Of a stretch of DNA of 64,000 nt, positions 56,219 through 64,000 are shown one piece after another (position 1 is the stretch's first letter; each line of letters begins with the position of its first letter). Both the position numbers and the translations under genes were made by a program. This DNA comes from Alphaproteobacteria bacterium 32-64-14 (lineage in GTDB: Bacteria; Pseudomonadota; Alphaproteobacteria; Caulobacterales; Hyphomonadaceae), in contig NCEM01000009.1 of the NCBI GenBank assembly GCA_002280725.1, positions 88,863 to 152,862 on the forward strand, read 5' to 3'. The notes below the pieces were generated by a model. It saw nothing but the letters and a program-made list of their open reading frames with translations. It ran no database searches and had not been told where the DNA came from.

Positions 56219-57178
56219 ATGGCGCGCGAACACCTGACGCGGAAGGCGCAACTCGGCAACGAGATCGACGAGGAAACCTTCGCCATCGGCGAACGTCTCC
56301 GCGCCGCCATCGAAAATGCCGAACAGGCGCCCGCTCCCAAATCCGCGTCGAACGCGGCCCTCAAGCGCAAGGTCGAGGTCGCAATCGAAGCCGTGGAGAC
56401 GGCCGATGTCGCCGCCGCCGCGCCCGCGCCATCCATGGCCGGCGCCGAAGCTTCACGGATCGAAGAGGATGCCGTGGTCGATGGCGCCGAAATCCTGTTC
56501 GAGCTGAACAAGGAAGGTCCGATCACCTCGCTCGCGATCATCCTCATCCCGGAGGAGTTCAAGCAGAACCGCCGCATAGCCGTCCTCGCCGCCACCTTCG
56601 GCTTCGTGGCCTACCTGCCCGGCCGCCGTCACATCGCCATCGCCGTGCCCAAGGGCTACGTCACCGACTTCGCCTCCATCCCCGGCTGGATCCAGTGGCT
56701 CATCGCGCCCTTCGGCCGTCACTCCGAAGCCGCCGTCGTCCACGACTGGCTCTACACGCTCGGCACGAAAGGCGACAGCAAGTCACGCAAGCTCGCCGAC
56801 CAGACCTTCCGCCGCGCGCTCGCCATCGTCGGCGTCAAGTTCATCCGCCGCAATCTCATGTACTGGGCCGTGCGCATGGGCGGCGCCAGCGGCTTCGGCC
56901 TCGAGAACGACTACGACTTCCGCGACCTCGTCCGCCTCAAGCGCCGCAAGCCACCGCCCGAGCGCAGCCTGTTCGCCATCACCTGCCGCGACCGCTCCTT
57001 CACACGCCCGGAATGGAAGGCGCTCCAGCACGAGGCGAAACAGCGCGCCAAAGCCGCCCGCAAGACGCGCGCGCCAGCTGACGACGCGCCGATGGCCGCC
57101 TCACCCGCCACCATGCCCACCGAAGCCGCCGCCAAGGTGCAGGCGCAGGAAACAATGGTCGCTGTCGAGAAGAAGTAG
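56219..57178 (+). CDS. DUF1353 protein with extended N-terminus
   Basis: A 319-residue protein. The first 100 residues are low-complexity and Ala-rich. The DUF1353 core (about 130-220) has YLPGRRHIAIAVPKGYVTDF, ASIPGWIQWLIAPFGRHSEA and AVVHDWLY, with a His-Asp pair suggestive of metal or peptidase-like chemistry. The C-terminal part is basic, then Ala-rich. GGAGGGG precedes the ATG at 56219. DUF1353 is often phage- or envelope-associated; function unknown. A family-1 palindromic arm starts immediately after the TAG. Confidence 0.85.
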   Translation: MAREHLTRKAQLGNEIDEETFAIGERLRAAIENAEQAPAPKSASNAALKRKVEVAIEAVETADVAAAAPAPSMAGAEASRIEEDAVVDGAEILFELNKEGPITSLAIILIPEEFKQNRRIAVLAATFGFVAYLPGRRHIAIAVPKGYVTDFASIPGWIQWLIAPFGRHSEAAVVHDWLYTLGTKGDSKSRKLADQTFRRALAIVGVKFIRRNLMYWAVRMGGASGFGLENDYDFRDLVRLKRRKPPPERSLFAITCRDRSFTRPEWKALQHEAKQRAKAARKTRAPADDAPMAASPATMPTEAAAKVQAQETMVAVEKK

Positions 57179-57225
57179 TCTCTGGACCGCCGGGCGCCTG
57201 CCCGGCAGTCGCTGCGCAGCAGCGA
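57179..57225. repeat. Palindromic element, family 1, one-armed copy
   Basis: A 29-base arm (57179-57207, starting TCTCTGGACCGCC) differs from the 36-kb copy at a few bases. It is followed by the inner hairpin TCGCTGC-GCA-GCAGCGA. The opposite arm is missing. It starts directly after the DUF1353 gene's stop codon. Confidence 0.85.
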
Positions 57226-57240
57226 TCACCGCGTGCCCGC

Positions 57241-58074
57241 TCACCGGCCCTGCGGTCCCTTCCCATCCTCATCCATGTTCGGATTCTCGCCTCGCATCGC
57301 CTTCTCGAAATACTCGCGGCCGGAGGCGGCCTTGAGCGCCTTGTTGATACCGGTTTCAAACCCGAAGGCCTCGGGCGAGTTGGTGACGACGCCATAGATC
57401 GCCCGGAACACGATCAGCGCCAGCACGCCGACGATCGGCTGCCCCAGAACGAACAGCGCGCCCGCGCCCGCGAAGATCGCAAAGTGCAGCACGATGATCC
57501 GGCCATAGGGCGCAAACATCTCCACCATCGGATTGGTGTTCTTCCACTCGCCCTTGATCAGGAACTCCCACACGAAAACGAGCACCTGGAAAGCGATGAT
57601 CGCGTACACGAACCAGTCGACATGCAGGCCCGAATTCATGCCGAAATTGAACATGCCGAACACGTCCATCATTATCGGCTCCTGCTCCGTCATGGTCCCG
57701 TTGCCCATGGCGATGAACAGCATCAGGAAGGTCCCGTGCACCGCGCAGAACAGGCCATAGTGGAAAACAAAGAACGCGCTCAGGAACGTGCCCATCGCCA
57801 GCCCGCCGGCGCCGAACGTCGCGCCCGAGATGAAGATGCGCGGCAGCGTCATCACGCCCGCGATGATGTTCTCCATCCAGTACAGCATCACCAGCGGCAC
57901 GGCGTTCCACCCGAACGCGATCACCCCATAGATCGGGAACAGGTCCACCACGAGGCCGACGATCACCAGCGGCTGGCCGAGCGCCCGCACCCAGCTCATT
58001 GGATTGAAAAGATTGCCCACGCCCGCCCCGCTTCCGATTCCACCCCCGGCGGAGAAGACAGCGCCCCGGCGCAT
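57241..58074 (-). CDS. DUF6498-like polytopic membrane protein
   Basis: A 277-residue membrane protein with about six hydrophobic segments. GWNAVPLVMLYWMENIIAGV and FFVFHYGLFCAVHGTFLMLF are the characteristic blocks of DUF6498 (recognised from memory). The charged C-terminus (KAASGREYFEKAMRGENPNM) is cytoplasmic. The start at 58074 is the first ATG; an internal Met at residue 26 (MSWVRALG) is an alternative. Function unknown. It is flanked by repeat elements on both sides. Confidence 0.83.
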   Translation of the reverse strand: MRRGAVFSAGGGIGSGAGVGNLFNPMSWVRALGQPLVIVGLVVDLFPIYGVIAFGWNAVPLVMLYWMENIIAGVMTLPRIFISGATFGAGGLAMGTFLSAFFVFHYGLFCAVHGTFLMLFIAMGNGTMTEQEPIMMDVFGMFNFGMNSGLHVDWFVYAIIAFQVLVFVWEFLIKGEWKNTNPMVEMFAPYGRIIVLHFAIFAGAGALFVLGQPIVGVLALIVFRAIYGVVTNSPEAFGFETGINKALKAASGREYFEKAMRGENPNMDEDGKGPQGR

Positions 58075-58128
58075 TTGTCATCCCGTAAGGCGCAAAGGAC
58101 TGCTGGCCACACGCGGATCGCGCTCCGG

Positions 58129-58252
58129 TGTCATTCCCGCCGTAGCGCTTTAGCGCGAAGAGCGGGAACCTAGGAGCCAAGGTCGAGATGCCTGTCTTTG
58201 CCGCTCCTGGGTTCCGGGTCTTCGGCGCTTTGCGCCTTCGCCCGGAATGACA
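58129..58252. repeat. Intergenic palindromic repeat, family 3
   Basis: Outer arms TGTCATTCC (58129) and GGAATGACA (58244) enclose GGAACCTAGGAGC and GCTCCTGGGTTCC inner arms, so the whole 124-base element is a long imperfect palindrome. It lies between two same-strand genes. Such TGTCATTCC...GGAATGACA elements are widespread in alphaproteobacterial genomes. Confidence 0.85.
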
Positions 58253-58280
58253 GGTATGGGTGAGGAGATATCTCGCGCCT

Positions 58281-59003
58281 TTACAACTTCCGCCACAGCG
58301 CCGCGCTGAACATCCGCCAGCGCTTCGCAAACGGAGAAGGCTCGCGCCCTTTCGCATCCACACGCGCCGCCAGATGCAGCAACGCCGGCCACATCACGGA
58401 AGGCACAGCCCTCGCCTGCCGCCGCGCCGCGTCCCAGCGCGCCTGCGCCTCCGGCAACTCCGCCTTCAGCGCCAGCGCCGCCTCGCCCATGCCCGCCATC
58501 GCGTCGAGGTCCGGTTCCGGCGCCGCTGGCATCAAGGCTATTCCCGCCAGCCGCATCAGCCTGCCCTCGACCGCCAGATGCCGCGCCTCATGCTCGCCGC
58601 CCGGCTGATGCCCGCCCGCGTGCAGGTGATCGTCGAGAATGTCGTCGAACGCATCCACCAGCGCGCCCATCGGCGCCACCAGGTCCGCCCGCTTCGCGGT
58701 CACACGCGCCAGCTCCTCGGCAAGGTCATGCCGCCGCACCGGTCCCGCGCCGCCCACCTGCTCCAGCGTCTCCCGCCACCATTGCAGCCGGATCTTCCCC
58801 AGCATCGGCTCCTTGGTGTGCAGCGTGCGCTGCAACTCCTGGTTCAGCAGGTAGATCGCAACCAGCCGCTCCCGCCCCGCCACGTCTGCATACCGGGTCG
58901 CCAGCCAGCGGTCCTCGTCCGTCCGCTTCAGGCGGTCGTCGAATTCTCCGGCCCCGGCGAGTGGGGCGCTTGCAAGAGTTGGCGGATTGGCCGTATCGCT
59001 CAT
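58281..59003 (-). CDS. Squalene/phytoene-synthase-like protein lacking the first Asp motif
   Basis: A 240-residue protein with the isoprenoid-synthase fold: RERLVAIYLLNQELQRTLHT, IRLQWWRETLEQV, LVDAFDDILDD. The position of the first Asp-rich motif (normally RxxDDxxD) is LLNQELQRT, with no aspartates, so prenyl-diphosphate chemistry is unlikely. The same degeneration is known in the mitochondrial NDUFAF6/C8orf38 complex-I assembly factor, which descends from this alphaproteobacterial group. I infer a role in respiratory-complex assembly. The ATG at 59003 was chosen; a TTG two codons earlier is possible. Confidence 0.85.
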   Translation of the reverse strand: MSDTANPPTLASAPLAGAGEFDDRLKRTDEDRWLATRYADVAGRERLVAIYLLNQELQRTLHTKEPMLGKIRLQWWRETLEQVGGAGPVRRHDLAEELARVTAKRADLVAPMGALVDAFDDILDDHLHAGGHQPGGEHEARHLAVEGRLMRLAGIALMPAAPEPDLDAMAGMGEAALALKAELPEAQARWDAARRQARAVPSVMWPALLHLAARVDAKGREPSPFAKRWRMFSAALWRKL

Positions 59004-59020
59004 GTGCAAATTCAGGGTTT

Positions 59021-59040
59021 CAGCCCTATATTCAGGGCTG
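59021..59040. promoter_or_regulatory. Inverted repeat upstream of sodB
   Basis: CAGCCCT and AGGGCTG flank ATATTC in the 73-base gap between the divergent phytoene-synthase-like gene and sodB. It could be an operator, for example for an iron or redox regulator, but it matches no motif I know. Confidence 0.35.
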
Positions 59041-59076
59041 CACGGTCAGAAAAACAGAAGAGAACGAGGGTAAACC

Positions 59077-59679
59077 ATGGCTTTCACGCTTCCGCCCCTG
59101 CCATATGCGCGCACGGCCCTGCAGCCGCACATTTCCGAAAACACCCTGAACTTCCACTATGGCAAGCATCATCAGGCCTATGTGGACAACCTCAACAAGC
59201 TGGTCGCCGGCACGCCGCTGGAAAACGCATCGCTTGAGGAAGTCGTCAAGCAGAGCTGGGCCGACAAGAAGCCCGGCATCTTCAACAATTCCGGCCAGGT
59301 CTGGAACCACACCTTCTACTGGCACTCCATGAAGCCCGACGGCGGCGGCAAGCCCACCGGCCTCGCAGCCGACAAGATCAACAAGGATCTGGGCTCGCTC
59401 GACGAGTTCAAGCGCCTCTTTGCTGAAGCGGGAGCTACCCAGTTCGGCTCGGGCTGGGCCTGGCTGGTGCTCAAGGACGGTAAGCTCGCCGTAACCAAGA
59501 CGCCGAACGCTGAAACCCCGCTGACGGAAGCTGGCGTTACCCCGCTGCTAACCATGGATGTCTGGGAGCACGCCTATTACCTCGACACCCAGAACGCCCG
59601 CCCGAAGTACATCGAGACCTTCATCAACGAACTGGTGAACTGGGACTTCGTGAACCAGAACCTGTCGGACGCGAAGTAA
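59077..59679 (+). CDS. sodB: Superoxide dismutase (Fe)
   Basis: A 200-residue SOD converting superoxide to O2 and H2O2. Metal ligands are His27 (LNFHYGKHHQAY), His78 (VWNHTFYW), Asp161 and His165 (TMDVWEHAYYLD). Gln74 in NSGQVWNHTF sits where Fe-SODs carry the second-sphere glutamine, so the iron type is favoured. There is no signal peptide, so the enzyme is cytoplasmic. A good terminator follows. Confidence 0.96.
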   Translation: MAFTLPPLPYARTALQPHISENTLNFHYGKHHQAYVDNLNKLVAGTPLENASLEEVVKQSWADKKPGIFNNSGQVWNHTFYWHSMKPDGGGKPTGLAADKINKDLGSLDEFKRLFAEAGATQFGSGWAWLVLKDGKLAVTKTPNAETPLTEAGVTPLLTMDVWEHAYYLDTQNARPKYIETFINELVNWDFVNQNLSDAK

Positions 59680-59708
59680 GCTACACCGCATCGAATCATC
59701 TGCCAAAG

Positions 59709-59745
59709 CCCCCATCGTGCTTGATTGCGCGGTGGGGGTTAGCTG
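59709..59745 (+). terminator. Intrinsic terminator after sodB
   Basis: CCCCCATCGTGC and GCGCGGTGGGGG form a 12-bp stem (two G-U pairs) with a 6-base loop, followed by a T-rich tail. It starts 30 bases after the sodB stop. Confidence 0.7.
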
Positions 59746-59822
59746 TTTTGAGATGATTGCGTGGTCAGGTGAACCCTGAGACCTTGGCAAAAGGCCGGGG
59801 CGCAGGTGGGCACGGCTAGGTT

Positions 59823-60629
59823 ATGATTCCCAACGTTCCGGGCATTGGCGGTACGGCAGACGACACGGCGCGCCGACCCGCGCCAGCCAGCTCCAGCCTT
59901 CTTGAAGCCGCCATCGAGCGCGGCGGTCTCCATCCCTTCTTCCAGGCCAAGGTCGCCATCGGCACGCGCGCCATCGTCGGCGTCGAAGCCCTCGCGCGTA
60001 TCGCTTCCGCCAACCAGAGCTTGGCCTCCCCCGCCGGTTACATCGAGCTCGCCGAGCGCACGCAGCGCATCGACGCTCTCACGCTGGTCATGGCCCGCGC
60101 CGTCGCCACGCACGCGGTCGCCTTCAACGGCCTCTCCTGCGCCATCAACATCAGCCCGCTCTCGCTTGAGCGTCTTGAGTTCGCCGGCGAACTCGCCGCC
60201 GCCATCGCGCCGTCTGGCCTGCCCTGCTCGCAGTTCGTCCTCGAGATCACCGACACGCGCAACGCCGACTACGGCCTCAAGGCCTTCGAGACGATGACCG
60301 CCCTGCGCGCCCTCGGCTTCGGTCTCTCGCTCGACGATTTCGGCGCCGGCGCCAGCAACATTGACCGCCTGCGCAACTACCCCTTCACCGAAGTGAAGAT
60401 CGACCCCGCTTTCATCCGCCTCGCCATGGACGAAGCCTTCGCCAAGGCCGCCCTCGTCTCCTGCGTCCGCCTCGCCCGCGACCACGGCCTCAAGGTCGTC
60501 GCCGAAGGCATCGAGACCGCCCAGATGTGGGACTTCATGACATGGCTCCGCGTCGACGAAGCCCAGGGCTACCTCCTCCACCGCCCGATGCAGCCGCAGG
60601 ACTTCCGCGAGCTCATCAAGAAGAGCTGA
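59823..60629 (+). CDS. EAL-domain protein (cyclic-di-GMP phosphodiesterase or sensor)
   Basis: A 268-residue stand-alone EAL domain. Motifs in order: VEALARI (EAL at 55-57), AINISPLS (Asn109), LEITD (Glu141, with Asp144 where a second Glu is usual), LDDFGAG (Asp171-172), KIDPAF (Lys192), VVAEGIET (Glu228), AQGYLLHRP. The two catalytic Asp residues and Lys are kept, so it is probably an active phosphodiesterase, lowering c-di-GMP and favouring motility. No GGDEF, sensor or TM part is present. The ATG at 59823 has no strong ribosome site. Confidence 0.92.
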   Translation: MIPNVPGIGGTADDTARRPAPASSSLLEAAIERGGLHPFFQAKVAIGTRAIVGVEALARIASANQSLASPAGYIELAERTQRIDALTLVMARAVATHAVAFNGLSCAINISPLSLERLEFAGELAAAIAPSGLPCSQFVLEITDTRNADYGLKAFETMTALRALGFGLSLDDFGAGASNIDRLRNYPFTEVKIDPAFIRLAMDEAFAKAALVSCVRLARDHGLKVVAEGIETAQMWDFMTWLRVDEAQGYLLHRPMQPQDFRELIKKS

Positions 60630-60646
60630 CCCTGCGTTAGTTTTCA

Positions 60647-60690
60647 GGCCTCATCCTGAGCCTGTCGAAGGACGAGGCCGTGCTCACCGG
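60647..60690. repeat. Intergenic repeat, family 2
   Basis: A copy beginning GGCCTCATCCTGAGCC and ending GTGCTCACCGG lies 17 bases after the EAL gene's stop. The core pairs CCTCATCC with GGACGAGG to form a hairpin. Confidence 0.85.
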
Positions 60691-60747
60691 TCGTAGTTGA
60701 ATTTGCCTCGCGCCCGCGCAACTATCCGCGCAACGAGGAACCGCGCC

Positions 60748-61602
60748 ATGTCCGCTGCCGCCTACAAGACCATCAAAGTAAACCCCCTCTCCTCCCATCT
60801 CGGCGCCGAGATCGAGGGCGTGGACCTGTCCCAGCCGCTCTCGAACGCCCAGTTCGACGACATCCACACCGCCTTCCTCAAGCACCACGTCATCTTCTTC
60901 CGCGATCAAAAGCTTACCCCCGACCAGCACGTCGCCTTCGGCAAGCGCTGGGGCACGCTCAACGTCCATCCCTATGTGAAGGGCATGAGCACCCACCCCG
61001 AAATCCTCGAGATCATCAAGGAGCCCACCGAGAAGATAAACTTCGGCGGCGGCTGGCACTCGGACATGAGCTTCCTCGAAGTCCCCGCCCTCGGCTCCAT
61101 ACTCCACGCCATCGAAGTCCCCGAAGTCGGCGGCGACACCCTGTTCGCCAGCCAGTACGGCGCGTGGGACGCCCTCTCCCCCGGCCTCAAGGCGACGCTC
61201 GAAGGCCTGCGCGCCATTCACTCGGCAGCGGAAGAATACGGCTCCGCCGGCGCCTCCTCGAAGAAGCGCGCGTCGATGGATTCGGAAGTCGTGGGCGATG
61301 AAGTCCCTGAATACGAACACCCCGTCGTCCGCACCCATCCGGAAACCGGCCGCAAAGGCCTCTACGTAAACCCCGCCTTCACGCTCCGCTTCGCCGGCTG
61401 GACGAAGAAGGAAAGCCGTCCGCTTCTCGAATACCTCTTCGATGTCGCCCGCCGCGAGGTCTACACCTGCCGCTTCCGCTGGCGTCACGGTTCGGTCGCG
61501 ATGTGGGACAATCGCTGCGTCTGGCACTACGCCCTTAACGACTATCGCGGCCAGCGCCGCCACATGCGCCGCGTCACCGTCAACGGCGACAAGGTGCGGT
61601 AG
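60748..61602 (+). CDS. TauD/TfdA-family dioxygenase
   Basis: A 284-residue Fe(II)/2-oxoglutarate dioxygenase. GGWHSDMSF holds the HxD pair (His104, Asp106); the distal His260 is in NRCVWHYALNDY; the 2-oxoglutarate arginine is in RRHMRRVTV. The start MSAAAYKTIKVNPLSSHLGA is preceded by GAGGA at good distance. Family substrates include taurine, 2,4-D and alkyl sulfates; none can be assigned. The next gene starts two bases after its stop, so they form an operon. Confidence 0.92.
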   Translation: MSAAAYKTIKVNPLSSHLGAEIEGVDLSQPLSNAQFDDIHTAFLKHHVIFFRDQKLTPDQHVAFGKRWGTLNVHPYVKGMSTHPEILEIIKEPTEKINFGGGWHSDMSFLEVPALGSILHAIEVPEVGGDTLFASQYGAWDALSPGLKATLEGLRAIHSAAEEYGSAGASSKKRASMDSEVVGDEVPEYEHPVVRTHPETGRKGLYVNPAFTLRFAGWTKKESRPLLEYLFDVARREVYTCRFRWRHGSVAMWDNRCVWHYALNDYRGQRRHMRRVTVNGDKVR

Positions 61603-61603
61603 G

Positions 61604-62425
61604 ATGCGCATCCGCCTCGCGGCCATTGCGGTCGCCAGCGCACTCCTGTCGCCAGTCGCCGCCTCGCAAGAACCCTATGCGCCGCCGCGCACCGTCGATG
61701 GCCATCCCGATATCGGCCGCGTCTGGACCAATCGAGACGTCGATGCGGTGTTCGATCCGCCGGAAGACCAGCTGCCCTTCCGCGATCGCGCCACGGCCAT
61801 GGTCTGGCGCGAGAAGTATGGAATCTACATGAAGGGCGAGCCCATGCCCGAGTTCACGCAGGGCGTCGACACGCTGCCCAATCGCGACCGCTGCCTCATG
61901 GCCGCCAACGCCGCCGCCCCGCCGATGACAAGCCAAGGCTACAACGACGCCTACCACATCGTGCAGACGCCCTCCGTCATCGTGATCTCCATCGAGATGA
62001 TGAACGAGACCCGCATCATCCCCGTGGTCGCCGATGCCGCCGCCGCCAAGGCCGCGCACGGCCCGGCTGTCCTGCAACGCTGGACCGGCGACAGCGTCGG
62101 CTGGTGGGAAGGCGATACCTTCGTCGTCGAGACCATCAACGTGCGGCTCCAGCAGGGCCAGCAAAGTCCCTACCCGACATCGCCAAACGCCGTCTGGATC
62201 GAGCGCTTCACCCGAACAGCCAGAGACGCCCTCGCCTACCATGTCGATGTCATCGATCCGGCGACCTACACGCGCACATGGACAGTCGACTACACGTTCC
62301 GGCCAACACCGCGCGTATGGGAATACGCCTGCCACGAAGGCAATTACGGGATGGAGCACATCCTCTCCGGCGCCCGCCGCGTCGAACGCGACAAGGCGAG
62401 ACCTGCAGCGCCACCCAAAGAGTAG
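61604..62425 (+). CDS. Exported hypothetical protein, WWEGDT family
   Basis: A 273-residue exported protein: signal RIRLAAIAVASALLSPVAAS, then VDGHPDIGRVWTNRDVDAVF, the block TGDSVGWWEGDTFVVETINV, AVWIERFTRTARDALAYHVD, and EYACHEGNYGMEHILSGARR. Similar sequences are common in sphingomonads, Acidobacteria and other bacteria with large hydrolase repertoires, and have no known function. It is translated two bases after the TauD-like gene. A family-2 repeat begins at the last base of its stop codon. Confidence 0.87.
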   Translation: MRIRLAAIAVASALLSPVAASQEPYAPPRTVDGHPDIGRVWTNRDVDAVFDPPEDQLPFRDRATAMVWREKYGIYMKGEPMPEFTQGVDTLPNRDRCLMAANAAAPPMTSQGYNDAYHIVQTPSVIVISIEMMNETRIIPVVADAAAAKAAHGPAVLQRWTGDSVGWWEGDTFVVETINVRLQQGQQSPYPTSPNAVWIERFTRTARDALAYHVDVIDPATYTRTWTVDYTFRPTPRVWEYACHEGNYGMEHILSGARRVERDKARPAAPPKE

Positions 62426-62482
62426 GCCTCATCCTGAGGGATCGCGAAGCGATCGTCTCGAAGGACGAGGCCGTGCTCACAG
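62425..62482. repeat. Intergenic repeat, family 2, with an internal palindrome
   Basis: Starts at the last base of the preceding TAG. The usual loop region has been replaced by GATCGC-GAA-GCGATC. The outer CCTCATCC/GGACGAGG pairing and the GTGCTCAC tail are kept. Confidence 0.85.
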
Positions 62483-62493
62483 GCACCGCAACG

Positions 62494-63219
62494 CTACTCC
62501 TTCACCACAGTCGCCTTTTTGATCACGACCGCGACCTTGGGAAGCTTGCCGGGGAACGGATGCTTCTCGCCAGGCGGGGCCAGCTCCACCGCCGCGATCG
62601 CATCAACGATATCCATGCCCTGCACGACATGGCCAAACACGGCATAGCCCGTCGTGTTCGGCGGCGCGCCCGGCGTGGCGCCAAGTCCGGTGTTCTCCGA
62701 CAGGTCGATGTAGACAGTCGACTGCCCGCTGCCCGGCTCCTCCGCGCGCGCCAGCGCAATGGCTCCGCGCGTGTGCCGGTTGTTCTCCGTCTCCAGCGGC
62801 ACATTGCCAGTCTTCGGCTTGCGATAGTCCAGCTTGGCGTCAAGATCGCCGAACTGGATCACGAAGCCCGGCTCGATGCGATAGACCGCAGCCCCGTTGT
62901 AATGCTTGCCCTTCACGAGGGTGAGAAACTGCTTCGCCGTCTTCGGCGCGCCCTCCATGTCCAGCACGATCACGATGTCGCCCATCGAGGTTTCAAGCTT
63001 CACCTCCGGCCCCACCCATTGCGGTGCCGCCGGCGCCGGTGCGGGGTCGTTGATCGTTGCAGGTTCAACCGGCTGCGCCGCACCATCCGGCAGGGTCGTT
63101 ACAGTCGCGGGATCAACCGGCGCCGCCGCCGGATCGATCGGCGGCTGCGTCGTCTCCTGCGCCATCGCCCCGCCGCTCAACGCCGCCGCCAACACGGCCA
63201 TCGCCAGAATCCGCTTCAC
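62494..63219 (-). CDS. Periplasmic cyclophilin-type peptidyl-prolyl isomerase
   Basis: A 241-residue exported cyclophilin. The GTG at 63219 has GAGGT six bases before and gives signal KRILAMAVLAAALSGGAMAQ; a TTG two codons earlier is less likely. A Pro/Ala-rich linker (DPAAAPVDPATVTTLPDGAA) precedes the domain: VKLETSMGDIVIVLDMEGAP, YNGAAVYRIEPGFVIQFGD, STVYIDLSENTG, YAVFGHVVQGMDIVDAIAAV. It probably helps fold exported proteins. Confidence 0.93.
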   Translation of the reverse strand: MKRILAMAVLAAALSGGAMAQETTQPPIDPAAAPVDPATVTTLPDGAAQPVEPATINDPAPAPAAPQWVGPEVKLETSMGDIVIVLDMEGAPKTAKQFLTLVKGKHYNGAAVYRIEPGFVIQFGDLDAKLDYRKPKTGNVPLETENNRHTRGAIALARAEEPGSGQSTVYIDLSENTGLGATPGAPPNTTGYAVFGHVVQGMDIVDAIAAVELAPPGEKHPFPGKLPKVAVVIKKATVVKE

Positions 63220-63599
63220 ACCCAAACCTCACCTCTGCTTCGCGCCCAGACTACCACCCCCCACCCGATGTCCAAGTCCCGCACGCAGGCTGGGAACCCT
63301 GTGACACGCCGAAGCGCAGCGAAGGCGGGAGGGGGCTCACGGTCGTGCCCACCCGCGCCTCGTCCTTCGACAAGCTCAGGATGAGGCGCTCCCTTCCCAG
63401 CAGTGGAGAAGGCCTCATGGTGAGCCTGTCGAACCACGAGGCCGTGCTCACAGCTGCCCAAAACCGGGGAAACAGCCTTCCCCAATCCGTAGGAAAACTT
63501 CTCCACTGCACCTCACAAACTCAACGCACTAGCCACGCAATTTGTACGACAAAGCCTCTTAGATTCAGCCGGCCCAAAACCTGACTCCATACTCAGCAC
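63220..63599. other. Intergenic region rich in family-2 repeats
   Basis: No gene is supported in these 380 bases. It holds two family-2 repeat copies (63356-63453). The remaining sequence is unremarkable. Confidence 0.6.
63356..63453. repeat. Intergenic repeat, family 2, inverted pair
   Basis: A minus-strand copy (63356-63388, CCTCGTCCTTCGACAAGCTC on plus) faces a plus-strand variant (63411-63453) with CCTCATGGTGAGCC and GAACCACGAGG, where compensating changes (CC/GG) keep the stem. Confidence 0.85.
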
Positions 63600-64000
63600 A
63601 TGGAATGGCTCTGGATCATCCTGCGCTACCTCTTCCCACTGGACCCCGTCCGCCAGTGCATCGCGGCCCTGTGTGACCGCGTCGGCGTGATGGTCCAACT
63701 GATCCTCAACGATGACGCCCTAGACGAACTCGCAGCCGACCCTGACGCCCGTATCGCCCTCGAAGCCGCGCTGATCGACTACGAGGCCACCCTCCGCCTC
63801 ACCATCTCCGCCCGCGCGCACCAGATCGCGAAGCTGCGTTTCATCCCCGGCAGGAAATCCTTCCACCGCCCGACACGCGCAAGATCACTCGTCGATCTCG
63901 TCAAACGCATCCAGATCCTCGCAAAGGACTGCGCCGGCATCGAACGCCTCGCGCAATTGCAGGCCATCCGCCTCAAGCGCGAACGCGCCGCCGATCCGCT
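63600..64000 (+). CDS. Hypothetical protein, cut by the window edge
   Basis: An open frame from ATG at 63600 to the end, at least 133 residues. It begins MEWLWIILRYLFPLDPVRQC, a hydrophobic, possibly membrane-associated start, and continues with charged helices (LIDYEATLRLTISARAHQIA, LVDLVKRIQILAKDC). No family is recognised and no clear ribosome site is seen. Confidence 0.6.
   Translation, partial: MEWLWIILRYLFPLDPVRQCIAALCDRVGVMVQLILNDDALDELAADPDARIALEAALIDYEATLRLTISARAHQIAKLRFIPGRKSFHRPTRARSLVDLVKRIQILAKDCAGIERLAQLQAIRLKRERAADP

Noticed and set aside
51231-63453. Family-2 repeats as a CRISPR array
   Set aside because: Copies are scattered over 12 kb, differ in orientation, and lack regular spacers or cas genes.

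Overview
This 64-kb window is GC-rich chromosomal DNA from an alphaproteobacterium. It most resembles the Caulobacterales/Hyphomonadaceae, though that placement is an inference from gene content and not from a marker phylogeny. The support is: a fused ispDF gene; the dusB-ntrB-ntrC order; a pyruvate dehydrogenase operon in which the E1-beta subunit carries its own lipoyl domain, next to ftsB, lipA and a Coq10-like gene; LexA boxes of the GTTC-N7-GTTC type; and many secreted peptidases with a large TonB-dependent receptor. No transposase, phage gene, rRNA or CRISPR array is visible. One tRNA gene (Lys, anticodon TTT) is present.

Layout. 1-3.5 kb: an operon of two AMP-forming acyl-CoA synthetases and an FMN-dependent alpha-hydroxy-acid oxidase. 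3.7-8.9 kb: a TonB-dependent receptor divergent from a secreted S9 peptidase. 9-16.5 kb: dctA, a solitary secF, an EF-hand protein with a two-component system, and an MFS transporter. 16.7-21.9 kb: three secreted peptidases (M61, M28, M14). 22-31 kb: tRNA-Lys, tgt-queA, ntrC-ntrB-dusB, ispDF, pncC. 31-37.6 kb: a triple-repeat secreted protein, a dead and a live copy of a lipoprotein gene, Coq10-like, lipA, an acyl-CoA/ACP synthetase, and a damaged lpdA. 37.6-42.4 kb: the pdh operon (pdhA, pdhB, a DUF5076-like gene, pdhC, a Cys-rich gene, lpdA) and ftsB. 42.5-51.2 kb: a cupin/JmjC-like gene, ssb, seven accessory genes, uvrA. 51.4-64 kb: membrane and periplasmic hypothetical proteins, two tandem TonB-C-like paralogues, trmFO, a DUF1353 protein, a phytoene-synthase-like protein, sodB, an EAL protein, a TauD-like dioxygenase, a cyclophilin and a partial gene at the end.

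How the genes fit together. The receptor, four exported peptidases and DctA suggest a life on peptides and organic acids. NtrBC handles nitrogen status. PDH, LipA and the Coq10-like protein serve acetyl-CoA formation, lipoylation and respiration. Ssb and UvrA appear to share LexA control.

Most notable observations: lpdA is split by a frameshift, with roughly 50 bases missing before the catalytic HPTLSE segment; PdhA lacks about 30 residues including the usual TPP-contact segment; NtrC lacks the GAFTGA loop; Tgt lacks two of the three usual zinc cysteines; ssb and uvrA each have a LexA box at the edges of a 3.9-kb accessory block; and a lipoprotein gene sits directly behind a degenerate paralogue. 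Three families of intergenic palindromic repeats are also present.
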